From: Cantharellus purpuraceus | Taxonomy: Eukaryota > Basidiomycota > Agaricomycetes > Cantharellales > Hydnaceae | Reading direction: 5' to 3' | DNA length: 64,000 nt | Assembly (NCBI GenBank): GCA_025174535.1 | Contig: JALBUN010000034.1 | Span: forward strand, 1,200,001-1,264,000 | In this document: positions 10,301 through 20,962 of the stretch, one piece after another | Layout of the letters: each line of letters starts with the position of its first letter | Position numbering within the stretch: position 1 is the stretch's first letter | The notes under the pieces: generated by a model | Seen by the model: only the letters and a program-made list of their open reading frames with translations | Told to the model about the DNA's origin: nothing | Database searches by the model: none | Made by a program: the position numbers and the translations under genes

Positions 10301-10667
10301 AGACACTTTGCACCAGTCACGATTAAAGAGCAAACTCGAATTTGAGCGACGTTACCAGCACCGATTATGGAAGGGAGAGCACAAGCCAGGAGATTTGGTA
10401 TTAGTACGGAACTCTAGAGTTGAGAAGGAATTGGATCGGAAGACGAAACCACGTTACCTCGGACCATTCGAAGTCGTGCGACGTACTGCAGGAGGATCAT
10501 ATGTCTTGAAGGAACTAGATGGGACGATTTCGAAAAGAGGAGTTGCATCATTCCGCCTTCTACCTTACCACTCTCGAGATGGAAAACCTCTCTCTCCTGA
10601 TAAGCTTCCTTTGGATGAACCTGATGATGCATCTGACGATGATTCTGATGAAGAATTTGTTGACTGA
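7260..10667 (+). CDS. GypC pol: reverse transcriptase, RNase H, integrase
   Basis: This frame is read by -1 shift from gag. There is no early ATG that would make an independent start, and the frame is already open at 7260. RT occupies roughly 7790-8640 and includes the catalytic segment VMMDDIGIKG near 8290, where the usual aromatic of (Y/F)xDD is Met. RNase H follows (AVDTSSIAIGY, then VDAKYIKDMIN). The integrase zinc-binding H-H-C-C lies around 9530-9660, and the catalytic core shows Asp in YLDIML, Asp in VTDNGSE and Glu in GVVERGH. The C-terminal domain ends in an acidic tail, DDASDDDSDEE, in place of a chromodomain. No internal stops were found. It copies the element RNA to DNA and inserts it into the genome. 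Confidence 0.9.
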   Translation, partial: WPRLPLSRFASSTNDDQISTATGRSGNRRGHHLDKSTSFVRNDIKLPPDTQFHHSLIPNSPSNSLRKLPIPISSAVTRKRYKPVDQRIRPVPATFPEEARVTRKFPEDPLLSLIPLSPHPPEFTPTPKLTQERLNILKINPEGFLWPEEEKLFIMALANNQEVLAFIEEERGTLRQDYFSDYIIPVIEHVPWTDRQIPIPPALVDDVVQIIRTKLNIGVFEPSQGSYRSSMFCVPKSDGRLRNVIDLRSLNSITIKDAGLPPNLDAFVEPFAAHSIYSSFDLLSGYDARIIHPKSRDLTSFQTPLGLLRYRVLPMGYTNAVAEFQNCTTFILQDEIPHNVGVMMDDIGIKGPPTRYELPDGSYETIPENPGIRRFVWEHAIVVNRVLHRIAHAGATISPKKSQVARPEVTLVGQRLTYEGRLPDPSRVSKIQTWPSPTNTTHVRGFLGLCGTMRIWIEKYSELARPLTELLRKDVPFEWNESHQKAMDILKEAVATSPALIAIDYKSGRPVILAVDTSSIAIGYIIYHIDSQNHRRPVRFGSIPVNDREARYSQSKLELFGLYRALRQNRLHLTGVKNLYIEVDAKYIKDMINNPDLQPNATLNRWIAGILLFDFTLVHVPASQHKGPDALSRRPVTEEDSEVEEDEEDDWFEEAYHIHSRSGEDWTALYGSPQRGGWHNVFQAYGARHSDELLHQIYQFLSNLQLPAFANSMQRKAFLDKKARYYFLKNDKMWKRTATRPLQVILDPKRRTQIIRLSHDNLGHRGAYSTAKTISLRFWWPSYVTDVKHFVRTCHQCQIRSTFKVHIPPTISTPATLFTKVYLDIMLMPKVHGYRYIVAARDDLSGAAEGRKLKKASARAVSQFIFEELICRYGSIAEIVTDNGSEAKGATEELLRRYGIPQIRISPYNSRANGVVERGHFTIREALVKACEGNISKWPDLVHHAFFADRVTIRKATGFSPYYLLYGIDPVLPLDLFEATYLISGFKKNLPTHELLALRIRQLVKHDTDVHKAADTLHQSRLKSKLEFERRYQHRLWKGEHKPGDLVLVRNSRVEKELDRKTKPRYLGPFEVVRRTAGGSYVLKELDGTISKRGVASFRLLPYHSRDGKPLSPDKLPLDEPDDASDDDSDEEFVD

Positions 10668-10684
10668 GGACAGTCAAATTTTAA

Positions 10685-10696
10685 GAGAAGGGTGGA
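10685..10696 (+). other. GypC polypurine tract
   Basis: AGAGAAGGGTGGA-type purine-rich sequence abuts the 3' LTR, where plus-strand DNA synthesis would be primed. Confidence 0.7.
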
Positions 10697-12111
10697 TGAC
10701 GAGCCAGGACGCATCGAGGACGCATATCGAACCACTCTGACAGTCCAACTCCGCCAGCGTCTTTTCGTATCAACTTTTAAATAGCGCCGCAACTCCCTCT
10801 CCACCTCAGTCTCTAATTCTAGCCATCGATCTTCACTCGTGTTTCATCGCCATCGATCATTATCATCCTTCTATTCACACCAATCCTTTCATCATCATTC
10901 ACATGGCTTCCCATTCTATTCCCCTCTCCAACATCACTTCTAATAATACGTCACACTGGTCTCTGGACACAGAGGACTATCAAAAATACGCCGAGCTCCA
11001 CGGGCATGTTAAGCCACCTCCACGTGTCAAAATACTTCCAAAACTCTTTCAACGTCCAAGATCCCCACCATGTCTCTCTTATGCCATTGGCGATCCCATA
11101 TTCTTTCACAATTCCGTTGAACCATATACATTCCTCGACATTTCACCTCTATATCGTAACACGGATAGAAGAGTCGAACGTGAGGTAGAATTTCAGTCGC
11201 CATTGCCGACCTATCCTCCCACTTCAATCCGACTCAGGTTACATCGTGTCAGGCAAAGGGACCAAATACTCTTGGAGCGGGATACCATATGGAGACGGAT
11301 CACTAAGACAATAAGGAGTATTTGTTGTGGATGCTGACTGAAGTCCTCATGTGACTCAGGGTCAATTAACCTTCGGAGCCGTAGGGAAGATAGTATTGGT
11401 GGACGTTTCTATTGTTCTTTTATATGACTCACCCCTGTTTCATCTTTTAATTCATTCATACACGACTTACTCATCCTTGTTCTATTTTTGGTTCTTTTAT
11501 TACTCATCACCCCCTATTCTTACAAAGATTACCCCTATCTGTCGTTTCATTTCTCCATGATTTCCCCTTTAGTAGTTCAACTTCACACGCTTCGTCAGCT
11601 GGCTTGATCAGCATTTCTTGCATCATATCGCATCAGTTGCTCCTCATATTGTGTCGTAGTGCCCTGGGGATTTGTATATAAAAAGGCGCTAGTTTTCGCC
11701 TTTGGAATGAATCAACAAGTTTTCAGCCAACGCTCTAAAGTCAAAGTCCACGCTCTAAGTCTACGCTCTACGCTCTACATCACAATCCATCATCTCTACA
11801 CTGAGGTAAAACACCTTGGTTCAACGATCAGATTTCCCTCCGCCACCGAGAGGTTGATTCTCCTGAAACCAGCTTTCGCGTACCTCCCAACCGGGCTCCG
11901 CATTGTCATCCAGTCACAGAGCACGATCAGCCATCGGGACCGACCTTTTGCTCCCATCCTCATCCAACCACAGAGCACTATCCCACTTCCCTGTTACGTA
12001 CCCCTCGCCCTGATTGATCTTTGGAGTGCTGAACAACTGCGTTACACACCGTCTGTTTGCTAGGACCGTTGCGCGCAGGCTTATAGGATCTATTCCTTAA
12101 GCGAACCGACA
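10697..12111 (+). repeat. GypC 3' LTR
   Basis: This 1415 bp LTR has the same length as the 5' LTR and is almost identical to it. It is followed by the GCGG target duplication and the rest of the interrupted GypA LTR (12112-12201). Confidence 0.93.
10903..11337 (+). CDS. LTR-encoded 144-residue protein (3' LTR copy)
   Basis: This copy encodes the same protein as the ORF at 3266-3700. If the element RNA starts near the second TATA of the 5' LTR, this copy is the one carried near the 3' end of the genomic RNA. It could also be expressed as a separate short transcript from the TATA-like box at about 10775. Confidence 0.55.
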   Translation: MASHSIPLSNITSNNTSHWSLDTEDYQKYAELHGHVKPPPRVKILPKLFQRPRSPPCLSYAIGDPIFFHNSVEPYTFLDISPLYRNTDRRVEREVEFQSPLPTYPPTSIRLRLHRVRQRDQILLERDTIWRRITKTIRSICCGC

Positions 12112-12201
12112 GCGGTTTCCAAATGGAGTATAGATTTCATGTGCGTGGGGATCTGAGTGGATCGGATGGGGATCTGGGTGTTAATGAATATAATCATAAC
12201 A
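12112..12201 (-). repeat. GypA copy A2: rest of the 3' LTR
   Basis: This is the continuation of the LTR cut by GypC. It ends at CATAACA, the complement of the LTR start TGTTATG. The following sequence, to about 12240, is the 3' end of the GypA internal region, also seen at 26105 and, inverted, just before 52562. Confidence 0.8.
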
Positions 12202-12302
12202 GTATCTCTCCATTTAAGGCTGAGCCCCTGAGGCCTCATGTCTGTGGATTGAATAGGTGAGATGGTTGGGCGCAGTTGGAGTTATACTGGGGGTCTGGAG
12301 AC

Positions 12303-12312
12303 ATATAAAAGG
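12303..12312 (+). promoter_or_regulatory. TATA box of the GypA antisense gene (copy A2)
   Basis: ATATAAAAGG lies about 30 bp before the antisense gene start codon. The same box is at 26206-26215 (plus) and 52451-52460 (minus) in the other two copies that retain this region. Confidence 0.65.
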
Positions 12313-12481
12313 AGGGGCATGATTGAGGTCTTATCCTCAATGATGTCAAACCCTTTGGCAAGCATGAGTGTGGCTGAGCTTGAGCAGTTGCTATTGGCCC
12401 GATGGAAGGAAGAGGAAGAGGAGCGGAGATGGAAGGAGGAGGAGGAAGCAGAATGGAGATGGAAGGAGGAGGAGGAGGCGG

Positions 12482-13896
12482 TGACAAGCCAGGACGCATT
12501 GAGGACGTATATTGAACCACTCTGACAGTCCAACTCCGCCAGCGTCTTTTCGTATCAACTTTTAAATAGCGCCGCAACTCCCTATCCACCTCAGTCTCTA
12601 ATTTGAGCCATCGATCGTCACTCGTGTTTCATCGCCATCGATCATTATCAGCCTTCTATTCACACCAATCCTTTCATCATCATTCACATGGCTTCCCATT
12701 CTATTCCCCTCTCCAACATCACTTCTAATAATACGTCACACTGGTCTCTGGACACAGAGGACTATCAAAAATACGCTGAGCTCCACGGGCATGTTAAGCC
12801 ACCTCCACGTGTCAAAATACTTCCAAAACTCTTTCAACGTCCAAGATCCCCACCATGTCTCTCTTATGCCATTGGCGATCCCATATTCTTTCACAATTCC
12901 ATTGAACCATATACATTCCTCGACATTTCACCTCTATATCATAACATGGATAGAAGAGTCAAACATGAGGTAGAATTTCAGTCGCCATTGCCAACCTATC
13001 CTCCCACTTCAATCCGACTCAGGTTACATCGTGTCAGGCAAAGGGACCGAATACTCTTGGAATGGGATACCATATGGAGACGGATCACTAAGACAATAAG
13101 GAGTATTTGTTGTGGATGCTGACTGAAGTCCTCATGTGACTCAGGGTCAATTAACCTTCGGAGCCGTAGGGAAGATGGTATTGGTGGACATTTCTATTGT
13201 TCTTTTATATGACTCACCCCTGTTTCATCTTTTAATTCATTCATACACGACTTACTCATCCTTGTTCTATTTTTGGTTCTTTTATTACTCATCACCCCCT
13301 ATTCTTACAAAGATTACCCCTATCTGTCGTTTCATTTCTTCATGATTTCCCCCTTTAGTAGTTCAACTTCACACGCTTCGTCAGCTGGCTTGATCAGCAT
13401 TTCTTGCATCATATTGCATCATTTGCTCCTCATATTGTGTTGTTGTGCCCTGGGGATTTGTATATAAAAGGGCGCTAGTTTTGCCTTTGGAATCAATCAA
13501 CAAGTTTTCAGCCAACGCTCTAAAGTCAAAGTCCATGCTCTAAGTCTATGCTTTACGCTCTACATCACAATCCATCATCTCTACACTGAGGTAAAACACC
13601 TTGGTTCAACGATCAGATTTCCCTCCGCCACCGAGAGGTTGATTCTCTTGAAACCAGCTTTCGCGTACCTCCCAACCGGGCTCCGCATTGTCATCCAGTC
13701 ACAGAGCACGATCAGCCATTGGGACCGACCTTTAGCTCCCATCCCAATCCAACCACAGAGCACTATCCCACTTCCCTGTTACTTACCCCTCGCCCTGATT
13801 GATCTTTGGAGTGCTGAACAACTGCGTTACACACCGTCTGTTTGCTAGGACCGTTGCGCGCAGGCTTATAGGATCTATTCCTTAAGCGAACCGACA
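12482..13896 (+). mobile_element. Solo GypC LTR
   Basis: This 1415 bp LTR is flanked by GCGG on both sides (12478-12481 and 13897-13900) and inserted into the antisense gene. It is more diverged from the GypC LTRs than they are from each other, mostly by C-to-T or G-to-A changes. The LTR-encoded ORF is still open at 12688-13122. Confidence 0.92.
12688..13122 (+). CDS. LTR-encoded 144-residue protein (solo LTR copy)
   Basis: The ORF is full length, with about seven amino-acid changes from the GypC copy (for example V to I, R to H, T to M, R to W). Nearly all of these are CpG-type transitions, as expected for a relict copy drifting after insertion. Confidence 0.4.
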   Translation: MASHSIPLSNITSNNTSHWSLDTEDYQKYAELHGHVKPPPRVKILPKLFQRPRSPPCLSYAIGDPIFFHNSIEPYTFLDISPLYHNMDRRVKHEVEFQSPLPTYPPTSIRLRLHRVRQRDRILLEWDTIWRRITKTIRSICCGC

Positions 13897-14153
13897 GCGG
13901 AAGGAGGAGGAGGAGGCGGAAGGAGGAGGAGGAGGTGGAAGGAGGCCAGCTTATCCGGCTGGTTAACCTGCAGTCGGAGCACCTCCAGCAGACAGAGGGG
14001 TTACTAGTGGACTTGGTGAAGACAATGAAACGGAAGGAGGTTCTGGACATGGGGGATGAGAAAGATTGGGTGTCGGATGTAGAGAGTGATGATGAGTTGG
14101 AGATGGAGCCTGAGGTAGACAAGGGGAAGGGGAAATGGAAATGCAATGTATAA

Positions 14154-14302
14154 AAAATGAAAATGATTATGAATTTTGGAGCGGAGAAAAATGAGGCAGA
14201 GTGATTCCTTCAGAGTTTTTGGGCAGGCTTGTAATTAATTTCCCTTGTGACTTGTAATAAAATGACAATGCAAAATAATAGAATTAGCATTAGTAATTGA
14301 AC
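14154..14302. other. Spacer between antisense gene and pol in A2
   Basis: This is an AT-rich stretch between two convergent coding regions, equivalent to 50539-50671 in copy A6. I see nothing else in it. Confidence 0.5.
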
Positions 14303-17300
14303 TTAAAGATTCGTAAGAGGGCCAGGTTTGTCTGGATAAGTGGAGTGAAAGTCGGAGATGGATTCAGATGCATGATTGAGTTTGGATGCAGAGATCCATG
14401 AGGACTCTTCATCGGTGCCTTCGTATCCAGTCCATTTGACTAAGTACTGGAGCTTGCACTTGTATTGACGGTCGATCTTCAAGTCCATGATCTCAGATAT
14501 CTCATATTCATTGTCTCCTTCAATGATGATCGGGGGAGGTGGGGGTTGCATGCGACCGGAGATCTCGTTCGTAGTAGCGGGTTCGAGCATTGATATATGG
14601 AAGATCAGATGAACTGCTTGGAAGTGGTCCAGGAGGCAGAGGGTGAAGGACCTGCTGCCTGCATGAGCAATGACCTCATAAGGACCTAAGTATTTCTCAG
14701 AGAGTTTCTTCAATGGACGGGTGGTCTGGAAGTGTTTGGCCTTAACAAATACTTTGTCTCTGATTTGCAGGTCTGGAGCCGGAATGCGGTGTCGGTCTGC
14801 GGAGACTTGATATTGTTTCTGGGCATTGGAGATGGTTTCTTGGAGATGTTGGTGTAGTTGATCGAGGTCGGTTATGAATTGGCGGGCTTTGGTGGAGGCA
14901 AGTTCCCTCTCAGGGTGGATGGAGATGTTCAGATGATAGCCTTTATTAGCAAAGAATGGAGAGATGCCAGTAGTCGCATTTGGAGCATTGTTGTAGGCAA
15001 ACTCTGCGATCGGAAGTAGATCAGCCCAGTTGTCTTGTTGATAGTTACAATAGATTTGGAGATATTGTTCCAGGGACTGATTCATTTGTTCCGTTTGTCC
15101 ATCTCCTTCAGGATGGTATCCAGAGGTGAAATGAAGCTTCATGTTGAGAGCCTTTCCTAATGTGTGGAAGAAGGAGGACACGAACTCCAAGCCCCGATCG
15201 GATGTGACATGCGATGGGACTCCATGTTTAGAGAATACGTGGAGAATGAACAATTTAGCTAGTGAGGTGGAGGTGATGGTGTCATGCGTTGGAATGAATA
15301 GTGACTGTTTAGTGAACCTGTCGACAATCATGAGTATGGTGTCGTATCTGAGCGATGGGGGGAGCTTCTCTATGAAATCCATGGAGATGGAGTTCCATGG
15401 TTGCTCTGGGACCAGAAGTTGCTTAAGCATTCCATAGGGTTTGTGCCTTTGCAATTTTGAGTGCATACACATGGTGCAGGAGTTACAGTAGTGTTGAATG
15501 TATTCTCGCATTTTTGGCCATATGTAGTCTTGTTGGATTAATCCTAGTGTGCAATTTTGCCCAAAATGGCCAGAGATTGGGTGATCATGATAATACTGCA
15601 AAACTTGGAGTTGGAGACTGTTGGCGTCAGGGACGTATATCTGGTTGTTGTGTCAGAGGTGTCCTTCGGGGTCAAGTGACCATTTCGGATTGGAAGGGTT
15701 GTCCAAGTGTTTAACTGCAATAGGATCGGATTGGAGTGATGAGCAGATGTCGGAGCGGAGTTGGTTGATGTCCATAATGGTGACAGCTTGGAGGGTGGGA
15801 GTCATGAGGGTGGATGCTTGTAGGGACAATGCCAGCTCCTCATTAGTAAACACAGGATGAAAGTTGTGTGGGTTTACAGTGGCATAGTCGCTATTCCCCT
15901 CTTTAGGGTAGATGTCCCATCGTCTAGTTAAAGTGTCAGGCTTTGCTCCGAGTCAACCTGGATAGAAACGGATAATGAGATTGAACTGAGATAGGTATTT
16001 GGACTATCGGACTTGTCTTCGGGTGAGTAGTTAGTTTCATTGTGGAGAAGTATTCCAAGTTTTTGTGGTCAGTTATGACATCCACCGGATCAGAGGGGCC
16101 TTCAAGGTAGTGTCTCCATATCTGGAAGGCTTCATATATGGCAAGGAGCTCTTTGTTCTGGACATCATAGTTCAGTTTGGGGGGTGTAAATGTACGTGAG
16201 TGAAAAGCGATCAGATGGACCTGTCTGTCATCCGGAGAGATGATGGACAGGATCATGGCAAGTGCATAGTTGGAGGCATCAGTCTCTAATAGGATAGGAA
16301 CGTCTGGAACCCAATGAGTCAGTATTGGAGCAGAAGTAAAGGCCTTTTTCAAGGTCTCAAAGCTCTGTCTACATTCGTCAGTGAAATTCCATTGGATACC
16401 CTTCCTAGTGAGTTGGGTGAGCAGAACGGTGACATCAGAGTAGCCATAAATGAAGCAGCGGTAGAAGTTGGTGAACCCCAGGAAGGACTGTACATCTTTG
16501 ACTTTCCGGGGTTCCGGCCATTCCTGTATGGCTTTGATTTTGTCATTGGACATTGTCAATCCTGCCAGGGAGAGGATATAGCCTAGGTATTCAACCAAGT
16601 CGGAGTGGAATTCACATTTGTCAGCGTGAGTGAAGAGGCCATGTTTTCAGAGATGTTGGAGTACCTCTCGGACATGTGTCCAATGTTCTTCTTCATTGTC
16701 CAAATATACCAAAATGTTGTCTAAGTAAACGAGGACAGTCACATCAAGGAGGTTGGCGAAGGTATCATTCATGAACCTCTGGAAGGCGGCTGGAGCATTG
16801 ATTAGTCTGAAGGGCATGATGCACCACTCAAAAGATCCATATTGTGTGCAGAAAGTCATTTTCCATTCGTTGCCTTCTTGGATGGGACTAGATGGTAAGC
16901 ATGTCGGAGATCTATTTTGGAATAGATCTTAGCCTTTTGAGGACTCTTGAGTAGGTCCGTGGTGCGGGGTATTGGGTATTGGTCTTTCTTGGTGATCTTG
17001 TTGAGTCCACGGAAGTCAATGCATAGATGGAGTGATCTGTCCTTTTTGCAGACAAATAGGACTGGAGCGCCATGGGGCAATAGGGATGGGCAGATGAAGC
17101 CCATGGCCAAGTTCTCAAATGTTTGGAGAGCCAGTAGCTCTTTTTGGGATAGCGAGTAGATAGGGCCAAGCGGAGGGGTGGAGTTGTCATCCAGCTCAAT
17201 CTTGAGATCGTATGGTCGGTGTTCTGCTAGGGAGTCAGCTTTAGACTTGCTGAACATGTTGGCGAACTCATGATACTCCTTAGGAACCATAGATAGGTCT

Positions 17301-17986
17301 GGTGGAGTTGATTGGGCAGAACGAGCAGCGAGGAATATCAGATCGGAGAGGTGGACCTGGAATGTGTGAGAGCCATCCAGTTTGCTTAGTCTGGCAAAGA
17401 CCATAGCGTCCACCATTGATATAAATGGCAGGGTAGATGGAGTATCTATCAGAGCGGAGTCAGCAGAGGTGGAAGATAGTTTCACACCTAAAGTTGCTGG
17501 TGATGTTGGGAATGACACAGCCTGTACTGGAGAACGGAATGTGATATGGCCCAATGCCCAGTCAATCAACGGATTGTAGCAGGTGAGCCAGTTATGTCTG
17601 AGAACCACAGAACAGCTGGAGTCAAGCGGAGTAACATAGAATGTATTCTGGATTTCTTCAACAGAAAAACGGATAGACAGATCTATAGCTCATGAAATAA
17701 CAGCATTAGTAGTGCCATCAAATAATTGGAGTGATATCGGAGTTATGGTGTAGGTATGGAGTTTATGTAAATCGGAAAAAGAGGAATCAAGGAAACAATG
17801 AGTAGAACTGGAGTCAATTAATGCTTGGATAGCGGTATCGGGAATGGAGTCGGAGTAGACAAGGAGGGTAAGGGAGTCAGAGTGGGAAAGAGTGGATGCA
17901 TTCAGGCGGACCTCATTTGTTGTACGGGGAGTACCAACGCAGCCCTCAGCCTGTACGGAGGCTATAGGACTGCTTACTATTTTTTT
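14303..17986 (-). pseudogene. GypA copy A2: pol (protease, RT, RNase H, integrase, chromodomain), broken
   Basis: The domains run right to left. The protease (DSSSTHCFLDSSF near 17800) has lost the second motif residue (Gly to Ser). RT occupies 16647-17608 and has [13 protein letters not shown], where the second catalytic Asp of YLDD is Asn. RNase H follows (15936-16598; LLETDASNYALA). An integrase of 432 codons is still open (14303-15601), with the H-H-C-C finger and the D, D, E residues in SMDFIEKL, TSDRGLEF and GQTEQMNQSLEQYL. It ends in a chromodomain (YLVKWTGYEGTDEESSW). Several stops and frame breaks separate these blocks, including a TGA near 17692 where other copies have CAA, so the copy is dead. 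It is entered by -1 slippage at the A7 site (minus strand, 17980-17986). Confidence 0.88.
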
Positions 17987-19118
17987 GGGTCCATCGCTTT
18001 TGTGTTGGACTTGTCCATTGTGGCATTGGCGGCATGGCCCTTTGCCTTTGCTGTGGATGAGGTTGCCTTGTTGCAATCCTTGGCTTGGTGGCCAGGCTTT
18101 CCACAGAACAGACAGAGGTTGTTGTCCATATGGCACTGGTGTTCCTGCTGGGTAAGTTTTCCATCCTTCCCTAGCTTGGTGGAGAGGTCCGGAGTACTCT
18201 TGCAAGCTCTGGAGTTATTGCTGGTGCCAGAATTGTTCTGACCGGAACCGGAAACGGCAGCGTTACCAGTATTTCATTTCTGGCCTGAGTTGGCGGTGGT
18301 CCTCTTATCGGAGCCCTTGTTGGACTTTGGGGTCTTGTCCAATGCTTTGTCCGATTTGGTGTTAGCCAAATTTTCGCAGGAGACCTCGGATTGACATTCC
18401 CAATAACGGGCATCGATGGATTGGGTGAGCTTGCGAAGGGTAACCAAAGTATCCAGCTTACCGACACGTGATATCTCGTCCTTGATGCGGGATGGGAGTC
18501 CAACGTAAAATTGGCGTCGGAATGTGGGGTTGCCCCATTGGACTTTTGGGGCTAGCTGCTGGAAACTCACAATGTATTTTGCGATTTTGTGATTTTCCTT
18601 CATCCAAAATCGATTGAGTTCGTTCTTGGCATCAGCCTTGGGGTTGTAAGGACCAAAATTGGTCCAAAGTTTGGAGATGAAGTCAGAGTAGTCTTCTGAC
18701 CATATCGGGTCATCGGAGTCGTCCATGAGTGCTGGCTCAAAGTAGTCCAGTGTGGTGCCCTTGAGATAGGACATGGCGAAGGTCACCTTTGCCCAATCAG
18801 ATGTGAACGTGTTGGGGCAGTCGCAGAAATTCAACTGGCATTGCACCAAGAATGGCTGGAGCTTTCGTGGATCAGAGCCATCGAATGGGTCGGGTTCTCA
18901 GACCTTGGTCCAGGACTTAGGGGCTTGTGGGTTACAGATGCTGCTGGCGAGCAGGGAGATGGCTTGTGCCAGATTTGGAGAGGGTGGGTGTTGTCTTCTT
19001 CATTGACGGCCTCTATGTGGTCCATCGGTTCTTCAACAACCTCGGGAATGGTGTCAATGCTGGGAGCAGGCACCTCGACAGTTCATGCGCGTTCGGAATT
19101 GGCGGTGGATCGTGGCAT
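17977..19118 (-). pseudogene. GypA copy A2: gag, broken
   Basis: The N-terminal part starts at 19118 (MPRSTANSE). An in-frame TGA near 18899 matches the position of the TGA in A1 and A6. The capsid region follows (SYLKGTTLDYFEPALMDDS). The zinc-knuckle part lies in a shifted frame to the stop at 17977. The 5' LTR begins 32 bp upstream of the start codon. Confidence 0.85.
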
Positions 19119-19150
19119 TGGTAGGAGTGAGTATGGCAGTTTGAATATAC

Positions 19151-19667
19151 TGTTACACACTAGGTCCGATTGGGGGTTGGGGGTTGGGTCGGAGGTTTCA
19201 TCGGAGTCGGAGTACATTGTGGGGGTTGGAATGGACTTGGCTTCAGCTTATGTGCTGCACCTTCACTAATACCGGTGTCTGAGAATTCGGAGACAGAGTA
19301 TGACTTAGATAGTTAGGATTGGACTTAGGAACTAGGCGTGATTCGATATTCAAACTGGGGAATGAAGTCCCCAGTCAGGCAACTTAAATACATATTTTGA
19401 AATCTAATAATAATTACTCTGGTGATGGGTCTCTGAGGCCAATGGCCTTACATGAGTATGTCTGAGTCCTATGGGGACGGATGTCCAGGTTCCTATGGTG
19501 ATGCTGATGCATCAATTGGAACCAGAGATGGATGGGCAGAATTGGTGGTGACAATCAGACAGGTAGATGGAGATGTGGCAGTTTCCAAATGGAGTATAGA
19601 TTTCATATGCGCGGGGATCTGAGTGGATTGGATGGGGATCTGGGCATTAATGAATATAGTCATAACA
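19151..19667 (-). repeat. GypA copy A2: 5' LTR
   Basis: This 517 bp LTR has standard length and standard TGTTATGAC...GTAACA ends on the minus strand. The sequence just inside it contains the self-complementary primer site (see findings). Confidence 0.9.
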
Positions 19668-19725
19668 AAATCGGAGACAAAGTATTTGTTAAGGCCGAAC
19701 ACTTCCGGACCTGTTTTGGAACCTG
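19668..19725 (+). repeat. Fragment of GypA integrase sequence plus a 14 bp LTR-B end
   Basis: The sequence to about 19711 matches the pol region near 50067 (GDKVFVKA segment). The last 14 bp, TGTTTTGGAACCTG, equal an LTR-B terminus. This is debris between two LTRs. Confidence 0.6.
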
Positions 19726-20252
19726 TGTTATGACTATATTCATTAACATCCAGATCCCCATCCGATCCACTCAGATCCCCACGCACATGAAATCTATACT
19801 CCATTTGGAAACCGCCACATCTCCATCTACCTGTCCAATTGTCACTGCCGATTCTGCCCATCCATCTCTGGTTCCAATTGATGCATCAGCATCACCATAG
19901 GAACCTGGACATCCATCCCCATAGGACTCAGACATACTCATGTAAGGCCGTCGGCCTTGGAGACCCATCACCAGAGTAATTATTATTAGATTTCAAATAT
20001 GTATTTAAGTTGCCTGACTGGGGACTTCATTCCCCAGTTTGAATATCGAATCACGCCTAGCTCCTAAGTCCGATCCTAACTCTCTAAGTCATACTCTGTC
20101 TCCAAATTCTCAGACACCGGTATTAGTGAAGGCGCAGCACATAAGCTGAAGCAAAGTCCGTTCTGACCCCCACGATGTAACCGACTCCTTCTCCGACTCC
20201 GACCAACCCTCCAACCCAATCTCCGACCCCCAATTGGACCTAGTGCGTAACA
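19726..20252 (+). repeat. GypA LTR, plus orientation
   Basis: This is a 527 bp LTR with complete ends. The 5 bp flanks do not match, so it is part of a rearranged copy rather than a clean solo insertion. Confidence 0.85.
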
Positions 20253-20962
20253 GGTAGTTACTAAGTTTTCTGTCTACTATATGTGGACCCACACGTGTAC
20301 TTGGGTCCACTGGCTTACATAATAACTATACATATGCACCCTATGGGTGCATATATCTATCAAGAAGACAGTATTCCTTAATGGAATGCTGCATACATGT
20401 TATGCACTAGGTCCGATTGGGGGTTGGAGGTTGGGTTGGAGTTGGAGCATGTTGTGGGGGTCGGAATGGACTTGGCTTCAGCTTATGTGCTGTGCCCTCA
20501 CTAATACCAGTGTCCAAGATTTCGGAGATGGAGTATGACTTAGAGAGTTAGGATTGGACTTAGGAGCTAGGTGTGATTCGATATTCAAACTGGGGAATGA
20601 AGTCCCCAGTCAGGCAACTTAAATACATATTTGAAATCTAATAATAATTACTCTGGTGATGGGTCTCCAAGGCCGACGGCCTTACATGAGTATGTCCAAG
20701 TCCGATGGGGATGGATGTCCAGGTTCCTATGGTGATGCTGATGCATCAATTGGAACCGGAGATGGATGGGCGGAATCGGCAGTGACAATTGGACAGGTAG
20801 ATGGAGGCGTGGTGGTTTCCAAATGGAGTATAGATTTCATATGCGCAGGGATCTGAGTGGATCGGATGGGGATCTGGTCGTTAATGGATATAGTCATAAC
20901 AATACACTAATTATAACTATCTAGCTGCATACTATAGTAAGTAAGTACCTTGGATACTTACA
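20253..20962. other. Unidentified insert carrying a solo GypA LTR
   Basis: About 205 bp (20253-20397 plus 20907-20962) does not match the other repeat families here. Its outer ends (GTAGTTACTAAG and CTTGGATACTTAC) are weakly inverted, hinting at a small DNA element. A GypA solo LTR is inserted in it. To the right, GypA pol sequence resumes at CATCCAACTC. Confidence 0.35.
20398..20901 (-). mobile_element. Solo GypA LTR with target duplication
   Basis: This 504 bp LTR is bounded by ATACA on both sides (20393-20397 and 20902-20906), a clean solo LTR. Confidence 0.9.

Larger units (their letters stand above)
3060..12111 (+). mobile_element. GypC, nearly intact Ty3/gypsy retrotransposon
   Basis: This is a 9052 bp element with two 1415 bp LTRs (3060-4474 and 10697-12111) that differ at only about three positions that I could see (near 3417, 3750 and 4048). 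Both large ORFs are open. It is flanked by GCGG on both sides (3056-3059 and 12112-12115) and interrupts a GypA LTR. The order is LTR, gag-protease, -1 frameshift, RT-RNase H-integrase, polypurine tract, LTR. There is no chromodomain. The near-identical LTRs and open frames make it the youngest and most probably functional element here. Confidence 0.93.
12343..14153 (+). pseudogene. GypA antisense gene, copy A2 (disrupted)
   Basis: This is the extra gene carried opposite to gag-pol in GypA. Its N-terminus is intact here (MSNPLASMSVAELEQLLLA, then charged KEEEE/RW repeats). It is interrupted at 12482 by a solo GypC LTR. After the LTR (13897 on), the coding sequence jumps from the coiled-coil repeats straight to the C-terminal segment (QLIRLVNLQSEHLQQ to the lysine-rich end at 14153). 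About 1 kb, including the cysteine cluster, is therefore deleted. See the fuller copy at 50672-52420. Confidence 0.8.
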
